This document shows, one piece after another, positions 1 through 6,567 of a DNA stretch of 9,363 nt (position 1 is its first letter; each line of letters opens with the position of its first letter). Source of the stretch: an uncultured bacterium (GTDB taxonomy: Bacteria; Spirochaetota; Spirochaetia; Sphaerochaetales; Sphaerochaetaceae); contig CAJMOS010000113.1 of assembly GCA_905215015.1 (NCBI GenBank), positions 1 through 9,363 on the forward strand, written 5' to 3'. The notes beneath the pieces are model-generated. The model did not search any database, was not told the origin of the DNA, and saw nothing but the letters and a program-made list of their open reading frames with translations. Position numbers and translations under genes: made by a program.

Positions 1-771
1 GCGCTTCGGATCGGTGGAAAGAGTGGTCTTGCCAGTGCCGGACAGGCCGAAGAAGATGGCGGTGTTCTTGCCATCCATGTCGGTGTTGGCAGAGCAGTGC
101 ATGCTGGCGATGCCCTTCAGCGGCAGGAAGTAGTTCATCATGGAGAACATGCCTTTCTTCATCTCGCCACCGTACCACGTGTTCAGGATGACCTGCTCGT
201 GGCTGGTGATGTTGAAGAGGACGGCGGTCTCGGAGTTCAGGCCGAGTTCCTTGTAGTTCTCGACCTTGGCCTTGGAGGCGTTGTAGACGACGAAATCGGG
301 CTTGAAGTTGGCCTGTTCCTCAGCGGTCGGACGGATGAACATGTTCTTCACGAAATGGGCCTGCCAGGCGACCTCCATGATGAAGCGGACGGCCATTCTG
401 GTATCCTTGTTGGCACCGCAGAATCCGTCGACGACGTACAGCTTCTTGTTGGACAGCTCTTTCTGGGCAAGCTTCTTGCAAGCGTCCCACGCAGCCTGGG
501 AAGCCGGATGGTTGTCGTTCTTGTACTCGGGAGTGGTCCACCAGACGGTGTCCTTCGAATTCTCGTCCATGACAATGAACTTGTCTTTCGGAGAGCGGCC
601 GGTGTAGATGCCGGTGAAGACATCGACAGCACCCAGCTCGCTGACCCGGCCAACATCGTAGCCAGTCAGGCTCGGCTTGGTCTCTTCCTTGAACAACTCT
701 TCATACGAAGGGTTGTACACGACTTCGGTGGTACCAGTGATACCATACTTGGTCAGATCAAGATTCTTCAT
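1..771 (-). CDS. pckA: ATP-dependent phosphoenolpyruvate carboxykinase, N-terminal 257 residues (runs off left edge)
   Basis: Cytosolic enzyme that interconverts oxaloacetate plus ATP with PEP, CO2 and ADP. It works in gluconeogenesis or, in many fermenters, in CO2-fixing PEP carboxylation. The visible part starts MKNLDLTKYGITG. It carries the substrate-binding Arg in TGRSPKDKF (R59), the metal-site Lys and His (K205/K206 in GGEMKKG, H225 in MHCSAN), and the ATP P-loop GLSGTGKTTLS at 242-252. All are in the order and spacing of ATP-PEPCKs. The family is usually about 530-540 residues, so roughly half lies outside the window. The ATG at 771 is preferred because AGAGG (783-779) sits 7 nt upstream. 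An in-frame ATG at 810 would add 13 residues but has no ribosome-binding site. It follows infA by 77 nt on the same strand with no clear terminator or promoter between, so co-transcription with infA is possible. Confidence 0.97.
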   Translation of the reverse strand, partial: MKNLDLTKYGITGTTEVVYNPSYEELFKEETKPSLTGYDVGRVSELGAVDVFTGIYTGRSPKDKFIVMDENSKDTVWWTTPEYKNDNHPASQAAWDACKKLAQKELSNKKLYVVDGFCGANKDTRMAVRFIMEVAWQAHFVKNMFIRPTAEEQANFKPDFVVYNASKAKVENYKELGLNSETAVLFNITSHEQVILNTWYGGEMKKGMFSMMNYFLPLKGIASMHCSANTDMDGKNTAIFFGLSGTGKTTLSTDPKR

Positions 772-810
772 ATTGTTTCCTCTTTCTTGATGAGATTTTG
801 CAACTTTCAT

Positions 811-837
811 CCAACACGCCCCGAACCGGGGTATTGG
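811..837 (-). other. GC-rich hairpin between infA and pckA
   Basis: Read leftward, CCAATA-CCCCG-GTT-CGGGG-CGTGTTGG can fold into a stem: CCCCG/CGGGG with a 3-nt loop, plus an outer CCAA/TTGG pairing. No run of T follows it, so it is not a convincing intrinsic terminator. It could tune infA-to-pckA read-through or mRNA stability. The role is inferred; only the inverted repeat is seen. Confidence 0.35.
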
Positions 838-848
838 CTTTTCCTGTC

Positions 849-1067
849 TTATCGTTCGCGGAAGGTGATGCGGCCTTTGGTGAGGTCATACGGAGATAGC
901 TCCACGCGCACCTTGTCCCCCGGTACAATCTTGATAAAATGCTTGCGCATCTTCCCAGAAAGGAATGCGAGAATGATGTGGCTGTTCTCCAACTCCACCC
1001 TGAACATCGTGTTTGGAAGAGCCTCCTTCACGATGCCTTCCACTTCAATAGCTTCTTCTTTGGCCAC
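849..1067 (-). CDS. infA: Translation initiation factor IF-1
   Basis: IF-1 is a small OB-fold protein that binds the A site of the 30S subunit and helps IF-2 and IF-3 during initiation. From the GTG at 1067 the product is exactly 72 residues, the normal IF-1 length. It begins AKEEAIEVEGIVKEALPNTM after the initiator and ends YDLTKGRITFRER, a full-length match to the family from memory. The GTG start is chosen because AGGAGG (1079-1074) lies 6 nt upstream. A TTG at 1085 would swallow the ribosome-binding site and add six residues unknown in IF-1. The usually conserved stretch around residues 28-40 (NGH...AHISGKM in E. coli) here reads NSH...AFLSGKM, with Ser at 29 and Phe at 35. It has its own promoter just upstream and stands alone, away from ribosomal protein genes. 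Confidence 0.96.
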   Translation of the reverse strand: MAKEEAIEVEGIVKEALPNTMFRVELENSHIILAFLSGKMRKHFIKIVPGDKVRVELSPYDLTKGRITFRER

Positions 1068-1073
1068 AGAGGC

Positions 1074-1079
1074 CCTCCT
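1074..1079 (-). promoter_or_regulatory. infA ribosome-binding site (decides GTG start)
   Basis: Perfect AGGAGG on the minus strand, 6 nt before the GTG at 1067. It rules out the upstream TTG at 1085, because that start would place this site inside the coding region. Confidence 0.85.
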
Positions 1080-1094
1080 CTTCAATCCTACTGA

Positions 1095-1123
1095 ATACTA
1101 AGAAATTACAAAATGCCTGTCAA
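1095..1123 (-). promoter_or_regulatory. Sigma-70-type promoter of infA
   Basis: TTGACA (1123-1118), a 17-nt spacer, then TAGTAT (1100-1095). The -35 is a perfect consensus hexamer and the -10 matches 4 of 6. The expected transcription start is near 1088, which gives a leader of about 21 nt holding the AGGAGG site. The -35 overlaps the TGA stop (1122-1120) of the decayed transporter copy upstream. Confidence 0.75.
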
Positions 1124-1301
1124 TGTACCGATATGTCGATGTAACCTTTTATAAAGACAATGATAAAAGGAATGGGAATGCCCCAGGCCGCCCGCTTCGG
1201 AAACCGCGAACCTTCTCCTGCGTCGGCCTCTTCGATGAAGGCCTTCCACTCCAGCCGATGCGGCGGGTGCAAAAGAAGGAACGTGACTCTCGTCGCTGCA
1301 T
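1120..1301 (-). pseudogene. Decayed, internally deleted copy of the adjacent NSS transporter
   Basis: This stretch keeps the two ends of a transporter paralogous to the gene at 2769-1396. At the 5' end, ATG at 1301 begins MQRRES, against MQQRET in the intact gene. After about six codons the sequence jumps to the C-terminal region: FFCTRRIGW corresponds to LFCTQKSGW at residues 402-410 of the intact protein. One base is missing near 1248-1251 (GGCTGG-AGTGG against GGCTGGGGATGG). The homology then continues in another frame, WKAFIEEADAGEG, then RFPKRAA, then WGIPIPFIIVFIKGYIDISVH and a TGA at 1122-1120. In this tail I count 28 identities in 42 aligned residues by hand, with a 4-residue gap. About 390 codons are missing. 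No intact product is expected; the frame from the ATG ends at 1149 after 50 mostly out-of-frame residues. The copy is diverged, so the duplication is not recent. Confidence 0.8.
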
Positions 1302-1309
1302 GACGACCG

Positions 1310-1338
1310 AGTGTAATCCATAGGTATCTATCTGTCAA
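1310..1338 (-). promoter_or_regulatory. Relict promoter of the decayed transporter copy
   Basis: TTGACA (1338-1333), 17-nt spacer, TACACT (1315-1310). The -10 is followed by 8 nt (CGGTCGTC) and the ATG at 1301. This mirrors the intact transporter, TATACT-CGTTTGC-ATG, including the absence of a ribosome-binding site. If still active it would send transcripts into infA. Confidence 0.6.
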
Positions 1339-1356
1339 ACTTGAGAAAGAGAGGAG

Positions 1357-1388
1357 GAAAAAGGGCGGGCACGGAAGATGTACCCGCC
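1357..1388 (-). terminator. Intrinsic terminator of the NSS transporter unit
   Basis: Read leftward: GGCGGGTAC, loop ATCTTCC, GTGCCCGCC, then CTTTTTCC. The stem is 9 bp with one G-T pair, the loop is 7 nt, and a five-T run follows. It starts 7 nt after the transporter stop codon at 1396. Confidence 0.88.
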
Positions 1389-1395
1389 AGCAAGG

Positions 1396-2769
1396 TTAGT
1401 GGACCAGGATATCGATATATCCCTTGATGAAGACCAGAATGAACAGAATTGGAATTCCCCAGGTGACCCAGAGTCGTGACCAGCGCGGGAATTTCAGACC
1501 GGTTCCCAGGTCGGCTTCTTTGAGGAAGGCGCTCCATCCCCAGCCGGACTTCTGGGTGCAGAACAGGCAGAAGAGCAGGCTTCCCAACGGCAGCAAGGTG
1601 CTGGAGACAAGGAAATCCTCGAAATCCAAGACACCGGTACCTGCTCCGAAAGGCTGGAAGCCGGAGAGGACGTTGAAGCCCAGGAGGCAGGGAAGCGAGA
1701 GCAGGAAGACGGCTGTCGCGTTGATGGCGCAGGCCTTCCTCCGGGGCACCTGCCTCACGTCAATCCAGTAGCTCGCGATATTCTCGAAGACAGCGATGAC
1801 GGTGCTCATGGCCGCGAAGCTCATGAACAGGAAGAAGAGGAATCCCCAGAACCGTCCGCCCGCCATCTTTGAGAAGATGTTGGGCATGGAGATGAACAGC
1901 AATGTCGGTCCGGCGTTGACCTCGACCCCGTAGGCTGAGCAGGCAGGGAAGATGATCAGGCCGCTGACCAAGGCGACGAAGGTGTCCAGGATGATGACGC
2001 GCAGCGACTCGCCGGTCAGCGAGTGGTTCCTGTCGATGTAGGATCCGAAGATCGTCATGGCGCCGATACCCAGCGAGAGGGTGAAGAAGGCCTGGCTCAT
2101 GGCGGCGAAGACCACGTCGAAAAGACCTGCCTCCCGGATATGGCCGAGGCTCGGCTTCAGGTAGAAGGCAAGACCCTCTTCGCCACCGGGCAGCAGGATC
2201 GAGTGGACGGCGAGGACCACAATCAGGACAAGCAGGCCGACCATCATCTTCTTGGTGATCGACTCGACACCCTTCTGCAGGCCGAAGCTGACAATCGCAA
2301 AGCCGCCAAAGACGGCAATCGCCATCCACACGATCTGGGAGAAAGGCTGGGAGAGCAACGCTCCAAAATAGGAGGAGACTCCCTCGGGTGAAAGCCCCGC
2401 CAGGTCCCCGGTTATATAGTGCCAGCAATAGGAAAGCAACCAGCCGGTGATGGTGGTGTAGTACATCATCAGCAGGTAGTTGCCGGCGATGGCGAAGGGG
2501 CTGTAGATGTGCCATCTGCCTCCCTTGGGTTCCAGTGTCTTCAGGGCAAGACCGATGTTCTGCCTGCTGGCCCTGCCGATGGCGAACTCCATGACCATGA
2601 TCGGCAGCCCGAAAACGGCAAGGAAAACCAGGTAGATCAGGACGAAGGTGGCGCCGCCGTAACGGCCGGTGATGAAGGGGAAACGCCAGACGTTCCCTAG
2701 TCCGATGGCGCATCCAGCCGAGAGCAGGATGAAGCCTAGTCTTGAAGACAATGTTTCACGTTGTTGCAT
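1396..2769 (-). CDS. Neurotransmitter:sodium symporter (NSS/SNF) family amino acid transporter
   Basis: Inner-membrane Na+-coupled symporter of the LeuT fold; bacterial members take up amino acids. The 457 residues fit the short bacterial type with about 11 membrane helices (MhsT-like length). Helix 1 carries the unwound Na+/substrate segment, GCAIGLGNVWRFPF at 19-32. Helix 6 has the substrate-contact segment FFTLSLGIGAM at 228-238. Helix 8 has AAMST at 319-323, matching the second Na+ site of LeuT (Ala, Thr, Ser there; Ala, Ser, Thr here). The loop GRYGGATF at 35-42 replaces the common NGGGAF. The specific substrate cannot be read from sequence. The ATG at 2769 fits the family N-terminus but has no ribosome-binding site; the -10 box ends 7 nt before it, so translation is probably leaderless. 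It lies 32 nt after the EAL gene stop with no terminator between, so it may also be reached by read-through from the signalling genes. Confidence 0.93.
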   Translation of the reverse strand: MQQRETLSSRLGFILLSAGCAIGLGNVWRFPFITGRYGGATFVLIYLVFLAVFGLPIMVMEFAIGRASRQNIGLALKTLEPKGGRWHIYSPFAIAGNYLLMMYYTTITGWLLSYCWHYITGDLAGLSPEGVSSYFGALLSQPFSQIVWMAIAVFGGFAIVSFGLQKGVESITKKMMVGLLVLIVVLAVHSILLPGGEEGLAFYLKPSLGHIREAGLFDVVFAAMSQAFFTLSLGIGAMTIFGSYIDRNHSLTGESLRVIILDTFVALVSGLIIFPACSAYGVEVNAGPTLLFISMPNIFSKMAGGRFWGFLFFLFMSFAAMSTVIAVFENIASYWIDVRQVPRRKACAINATAVFLLSLPCLLGFNVLSGFQPFGAGTGVLDFEDFLVSSTLLPLGSLLFCLFCTQKSGWGWSAFLKEADLGTGLKFPRWSRLWVTWGIPILFILVFIKGYIDILVH

Positions 2770-2776
2770 GCAAACG

Positions 2777-2805
2777 AGTATACGGCGCTATTTTCCAGCG
2801 GTCAA
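2777..2805 (-). promoter_or_regulatory. Promoter of the NSS transporter, predicting a leaderless mRNA
   Basis: TTGACC (2805-2800), 17-nt spacer, TATACT (2782-2777); each hexamer matches 5 of 6. Only CGTTTGC separates the -10 from the ATG at 2769, so the expected start site is at or one base before the start codon. The -35 overlaps the TGA stop (2804-2802) of the upstream EAL gene. Confidence 0.8.
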
Positions 2806-4700
2806 TCAAACGTATGTGCTCGCAGAAATGCGAGGAATTGGTCCTTGGAAAGGGGTTTGGAGTAGTAGAAGCCCTGGATGTAGTCGACCCCGTCGGCGAT
2901 GACCGCCTCTGCCTCTTCCTTTGTCTCGACTCCTTCGATGAGGGCTTTCATCCCAAGCCGTTTGACGAGGGAGATGGTGTTTGCGCGGAGCTTTTCCCCC
3001 ATCGGGTTGATGACAAAGCTCCGGTCCAGCTTGACGACCGAGAAAGGGAGCATGATCAGGTGGTCCAGGTTGGCCTGGCCCTGCCCGAAATCATCCAGGT
3101 AGAGATGGAAACCGGCGGAAGCGAGTTTCTGCAGGTTGTTTTTCGCCACTGCCGGCAAATAGGCGGAGGCGGTCTCGGTCAGCTCCAAGCAAAAGCGGTC
3201 CCGCTTGATGCCCAGGATGCTGGTGGAACGGATGATGTCCCGAATCACCTCTTCCTGCATGCACTCGGCCATGGAAAGGTTGACGTGGATGGGGAGTCCT
3301 GATAGGTCGTTGGAACGCAAGAGTTGCTGGACGATTTTTCTGACGCAGGCGTCGATGCGGACTATCGAGCCGTTGCGTTCAGCCACCGCAATCAGTTCGT
3401 CCGGACGTACCTTCCCAAGGACCGGGTCGGTCAGGCGGACGAGCGCTTCCGCGCTGATGAAGCGCTGGGTCTTCACGTCCCAGACTGGCTGGTAGACTAC
3501 TTCCAGCCCGTTCTCCTCGCTGCACTTGCGGCTGAGGATGTCAAGCAGCTTCTGCTTGCGCGCCTCTTCAAGCTGCAGGTCGTCCCTCAGGTTCATGACG
3601 GTCTTGGGCGAGCGTTGCAGTCCGAGGGCGATGAGGATGTCCTGCAACTGCGCAAGGGAATGGAAGTCTCGGGGCGAGTCGGCTGCCAGAATCTGCAGCC
3701 TCAGCCCGATTTGTTCCCCATCAATGCTCCAAGGCCGCTTGGAGCGTTCGTTCAGGGTCCGGACAACCTCGCTTTGGACCATTGTGGCGTGGTCGGCGAA
3801 CCAAAGGGCATAGACGTCGTCCCTGACGGTGTAGACCCAACGGCTGAAGCTGGTCAGGTAGGTGGCGATTTCCTTTTCCAGACAATGGAAAGCGTGGTCT
3901 CCAAGCGATTCGTTCAGCAGTTTCCAGTCTTTCATGTGCACAAGCACCAGCGTGAAGGGGGTATGGTGCTTGAAATCCCGCTCGCACCAGAGTGTGAAGA
4001 TATCCCGGTTGAACAGTCCGGTGTTCCATTCCGTCACGTCTTCAAGCCTGCTCAGCGAGACGAAACTGACGAAGATGCTCAGGTCGATCGTGTAGTTCTC
4101 CACCAGAAGGGAAGGGTGGAAGAACTGGATCATGGTTCCGATGACGGCAAAGGTCAGGAAGAACGTCTGCGCGATCAGGGGTTTGCGCATATGCTCGTCA
4201 CGTTCCTTCAAGAGCAGGTAGTAGCCGTGGATGACGTACCCTGCGACACCGATATACCAGAGGAACCTGAGCGGACCGCGGTGGTACATGCCGTCCGCGT
4301 CGGTATGGAAGAACCAACTGGTCAGGGGATTGAGCAGCAGAAGCGGTCCAAGAACCGCCAAGGGAACCCAGAACAGCTTGGGGACCGGGTCTTCCGCATC
4401 GCGGACGTGGTTGAGTTCCAGAAGATAGAGCGAGTAGATGGCGATGCAGGGCAAATGGAAGAGGAAATAGACGTAGTTGTTGGCAATGTTGACCCACAAG
4501 GGCACGTGCGTGTGGAACCAGAGAGGATAGTTCTCCCACAGCGCGTAGAAGAGGTCGCTCGCCGTGGAGAGGAAGGCGGAAAGAACCAGCAGGGGCAGCA
4601 GACGATGCGTATGGATCTGGTTGCGGGGCTTGCAGACGTACAGGAAGACGACCAACAGAAGCAAGGCGAGCCCGACCAGGTCAAGAATCCAGTTACACAT
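2802..4700 (-). CDS. Membrane-bound c-di-GMP phosphodiesterase: 7TM sensor, degenerate GGDEF, active-looking EAL
   Basis: Predicted integral membrane enzyme of 632 residues that hydrolyses cyclic di-GMP to pGpG. Residues 1-215 hold about seven hydrophobic helices and no known extracellular domain. A GGDEF-like domain follows: NTGLFNRDIF at 226-235 is its start, and the signature is RDDVY (293-297), so it is not a cyclase. The EAL domain spans about 398-625. Its catalytic set is complete: E418 in AEAL, N474 in HVNLS, E506 and E509 in LELTE, D536/D537 in LDDFG, K557 in VKLDRSF, E589 in IEGVET, Q609 in YIQGFYYSKP. Loop 6 after the Asp pair is unusual (DDFGQGQANL rather than DDFGTGYSSL). The ATG at 4700 is chosen over a TTG at 4742 because AGAGGGGG lies 7 nt upstream and the N-terminus then aligns with the paralogue next door. 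The start overlaps that gene's stop (ATGTGTAA), so the two are translationally coupled. Confidence 0.9.
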   Translation of the reverse strand: MCNWILDLVGLALLLLVVFLYVCKPRNQIHTHRLLPLLVLSAFLSTASDLFYALWENYPLWFHTHVPLWVNIANNYVYFLFHLPCIAIYSLYLLELNHVRDAEDPVPKLFWVPLAVLGPLLLLNPLTSWFFHTDADGMYHRGPLRFLWYIGVAGYVIHGYYLLLKERDEHMRKPLIAQTFFLTFAVIGTMIQFFHPSLLVENYTIDLSIFVSFVSLSRLEDVTEWNTGLFNRDIFTLWCERDFKHHTPFTLVLVHMKDWKLLNESLGDHAFHCLEKEIATYLTSFSRWVYTVRDDVYALWFADHATMVQSEVVRTLNERSKRPWSIDGEQIGLRLQILAADSPRDFHSLAQLQDILIALGLQRSPKTVMNLRDDLQLEEARKQKLLDILSRKCSEENGLEVVYQPVWDVKTQRFISAEALVRLTDPVLGKVRPDELIAVAERNGSIVRIDACVRKIVQQLLRSNDLSGLPIHVNLSMAECMQEEVIRDIIRSTSILGIKRDRFCLELTETASAYLPAVAKNNLQKLASAGFHLYLDDFGQGQANLDHLIMLPFSVVKLDRSFVINPMGEKLRANTISLVKRLGMKALIEGVETKEEAEAVIADGVDYIQGFYYSKPLSKDQFLAFLRAHTFD

Positions 4701-6561
4701 TCCACAGCCCCCTCTGCTTGGAAAGCAGGATCGGCCTGCCAAAAAGCGGGCCGGTCAGGTAGCGGACACCAAGGGTCCCATAGAAGTCGGCATCTTCCTG
4801 CCTGGCCACGCCTTCCACTTGCACCGCGTAGCGCATGATCCGCATTGCCTCCATGCTGGCGGCGATGATTTCCCTGCCTCCCCTTGCCAGCGAGCCGGGG
4901 GTGGTGAAGGTGGGGCTGAACGAGACCACCGTATCCGGCATGTCGGGGGCGTGGAACACATCGGTATAGCCGGTGCCATAGCCGGTCAGGACCAGACGGA
5001 TACCCGCCTTTTGCATGTCGTCCAGATTGGAGCGGACTACGCTAAGCCGCTGGTGGAACAGGCTGGAAGGCATGGTGAACGAAATCGTGCTGCATGGTAT
5101 CCCGTAGTAGTCGGCCAGCTTCACATAGCGGGGGACCAGCCGGTATTGGAGCCATTGGCGAGGAGTGAGCGTGAGGGTGAGCCGGTTCATCTGGTACTTT
5201 TCGAGAAAGCCTGCCCTGATGAGAAGGCAGCTCTCCTTGATCATCAGGTCGGTGAAATAGCCGATGGTGCCTTCCCTTTGGGCGATCGGGATGTACTCAA
5301 TGGGAGTGGCATCCTGGAGCTGGTCGTTTGACAGGAGGAGGGTCGCTTTGGCCGCGTGCATCCGCCTGGTTGTCGTGTCGTAAGCCGGGATGAGCCGCAT
5401 CTTCATCTGGACGTTGTCCATGTGTCTGGCCAGGTGGGCGACTGCGATGCGCCGTTTCATGGCTCCGGTGCGGAGCACGCTGGCGGAAGTGCTTCCCAAA
5501 GCCGAAGCGCTGGTTCTGCTTCTCAGTTGCCGTAGCGCAAGGAAGCAGTCTTCGGTCGTGGTGAAATCATCCGGGTAACGGATTGTCGTGACGAAGCCGG
5601 TGACCGGCAGCTTGTTCTCGCCCATCAGGAAGGATTCGGAAAAGGCGGAAAGGCAAAGCTGGGTGACCTCGCGGACCGAGTCCGGATCGGGATGGTTCAT
5701 CGAGACAAGGAACTGCTGCTTGTTGACCCGGAAGAGGTCTCCGTAGCGGTTGCAACGTTTGACCACATGTCCGATATGGGAGATGATCTCCCCCATCATT
5801 CCCGCCGGCAGCAGGTTGTCGAGCTCCTCGTAGTCGGCGATCGTGGTCACTACGAAGAGACGGCGCTTGTGGCGCCTGATGATTTCCCGGGTCTTGTAGA
5901 TGAATGCCAGCCTGTTGGGAAGTCTTGCCTGTCCGTCAATCAGTTGTTCGGGACTCTGCACGGCGAGAAAGAGCACCGTGATGCTGAACGAATGGATGCA
6001 GCCAACGAACCTGATGGAGGGGAACCGTGTCTGGGTGAGCGTGGAAAACAGCAGGACGGTCAGGTCGATGAGCAGCAGCGGTAGCTCGTAGGAGTTGTTC
6101 AGGTTCTTCCGGTATCTGACGACCAAATACCATCCATAGGCATAATAGCCAAAAAGGACAAGGCCGAGCGGGCAGAGGTTCCAAAACAAGGGACGGGAAA
6201 GCAGAAGGGGAAGGAACGGAAGGGTGGCGACGAAGCCGATGGCGAAAGGGATGGTCCGGATAAAGAACTCCCGCTGCCTGAGCCCGATGCCAAGCAATTC
6301 GCGGACATACAGCACATGCAGCAACGCGGAGCAACTGAACAGGAAGATGGCGCAGACATGGAAGAATTCGTGCCCGGTCCGCATGTTTTCCGCCAAGGAA
6401 AGATAGGATAAGTCGCAGACAAGGGCAAGCACGATCACAAGGCTGTTGCCGGCCAGTACCTTGCTGGACTGCCAAAAGGGCGTCGCGCGTAGCAGGTAGA
6501 CTGCGTACAAGACTGCCATCATCCCCAGTGAAGCGATATCTAGCCAGAAGCCCACATCCAT
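4693..6561 (-). CDS. Membrane protein with pseudo-GGDEF and catalytically dead pseudo-EAL domains
   Basis: Predicted membrane protein of 622 residues, paralogous in layout and N-terminus to the EAL enzyme encoded next. Residues 1-202 form about seven helices. The GGDEF-like domain begins ARLPNRLAF (212-220), and its signature RVGGDEF has become RVNKQQF (278-284). The EAL-like domain (about 385-612) has lost nearly every catalytic position: the EAL Glu is K405 (AKAT), the VNxS Asn is T464, the ExTE acids are S494 and M497, the DD pair is T526/G527 (TGYGTGYTDV), the Lys is S547 (VVSFSPTF) and the final Gln is T603 (TGPLFGRP). Only E583 in VEGVA remains. It should not hydrolyse c-di-GMP and may bind a ligand or partner instead. 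The frame is long and uninterrupted and keeps the fold spacing, so it is a maintained pseudo-enzyme, not a pseudogene. No ribosome-binding site is seen before ATG 6561; the start is the first in frame and matches TM1 of the paralogue. Its stop overlaps the next start by 8 nt. Confidence 0.88.
   Translation of the reverse strand: MDVGFWLDIASLGMMAVLYAVYLLRATPFWQSSKVLAGNSLVIVLALVCDLSYLSLAENMRTGHEFFHVCAIFLFSCSALLHVLYVRELLGIGLRQREFFIRTIPFAIGFVATLPFLPLLLSRPLFWNLCPLGLVLFGYYAYGWYLVVRYRKNLNNSYELPLLLIDLTVLLFSTLTQTRFPSIRFVGCIHSFSITVLFLAVQSPEQLIDGQARLPNRLAFIYKTREIIRRHKRRLFVVTTIADYEELDNLLPAGMMGEIISHIGHVVKRCNRYGDLFRVNKQQFLVSMNHPDPDSVREVTQLCLSAFSESFLMGENKLPVTGFVTTIRYPDDFTTTEDCFLALRQLRSRTSASALGSTSASVLRTGAMKRRIAVAHLARHMDNVQMKMRLIPAYDTTTRRMHAAKATLLLSNDQLQDATPIEYIPIAQREGTIGYFTDLMIKESCLLIRAGFLEKYQMNRLTLTLTPRQWLQYRLVPRYVKLADYYGIPCSTISFTMPSSLFHQRLSVVRSNLDDMQKAGIRLVLTGYGTGYTDVFHAPDMPDTVVSFSPTFTTPGSLARGGREIIAASMEAMRIMRYAVQVEGVARQEDADFYGTLGVRYLTGPLFGRPILLSKQRGLWNV
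4708..4715 (-). promoter_or_regulatory. Ribosome-binding site of the active EAL gene (decides ATG 4700)
   Basis: AGAGGGGG on the minus strand, 7 nt before ATG 4700. It lies inside the last codons of the upstream paralogue, as expected for coupled translation. Confidence 0.65.
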
Positions 6562-6567
6562 GAAGCC

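Noticed and set aside
811..837. Intrinsic terminator between infA and pckA
   Set aside because: The hairpin is good but no T-run follows, so it is listed only as a hairpin.
1068..1085. TTG start six codons upstream for infA
   Set aside because: It would put the perfect AGGAGG inside the coding sequence and give a 78-residue product, while GTG 1067 gives the standard 72.
97..1101. 334-codon open frame on the + strand across pckA and infA
   Set aside because: It crosses two well-identified genes and their intergenic region on the opposite strand and resembles no family.
1149..1301. A 50-residue expressed peptide from ATG 1301
   Set aside because: It has a promoter-like start, but after about 17 residues it reads the transporter DNA in the wrong frame and ends at a chance stop. 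Expression is possible, function unlikely.
1120..1338. A 72-residue intact small membrane protein read from TTG 1338
   Set aside because: The TTG is the -35 box of the relict promoter, no ribosome-binding site precedes it, and only the last ~45 residues match the transporter tail. It fits a frameshifted relic better.
4701..4742. TTG start at 4742 for the EAL gene
   Set aside because: ATG 4700 has a ribosome-binding site and aligns with the paralogue's N-terminus; the extra 14 residues are Gly/Cys-rich and unsupported.
3324..4838. 504-codon open frame on the + strand opposite the EAL gene
   Set aside because: It lies antisense to a gene with clear domains. The translation is low in hydrophobic residues, shows no known motif, and its openness follows from the codon use of the real gene.
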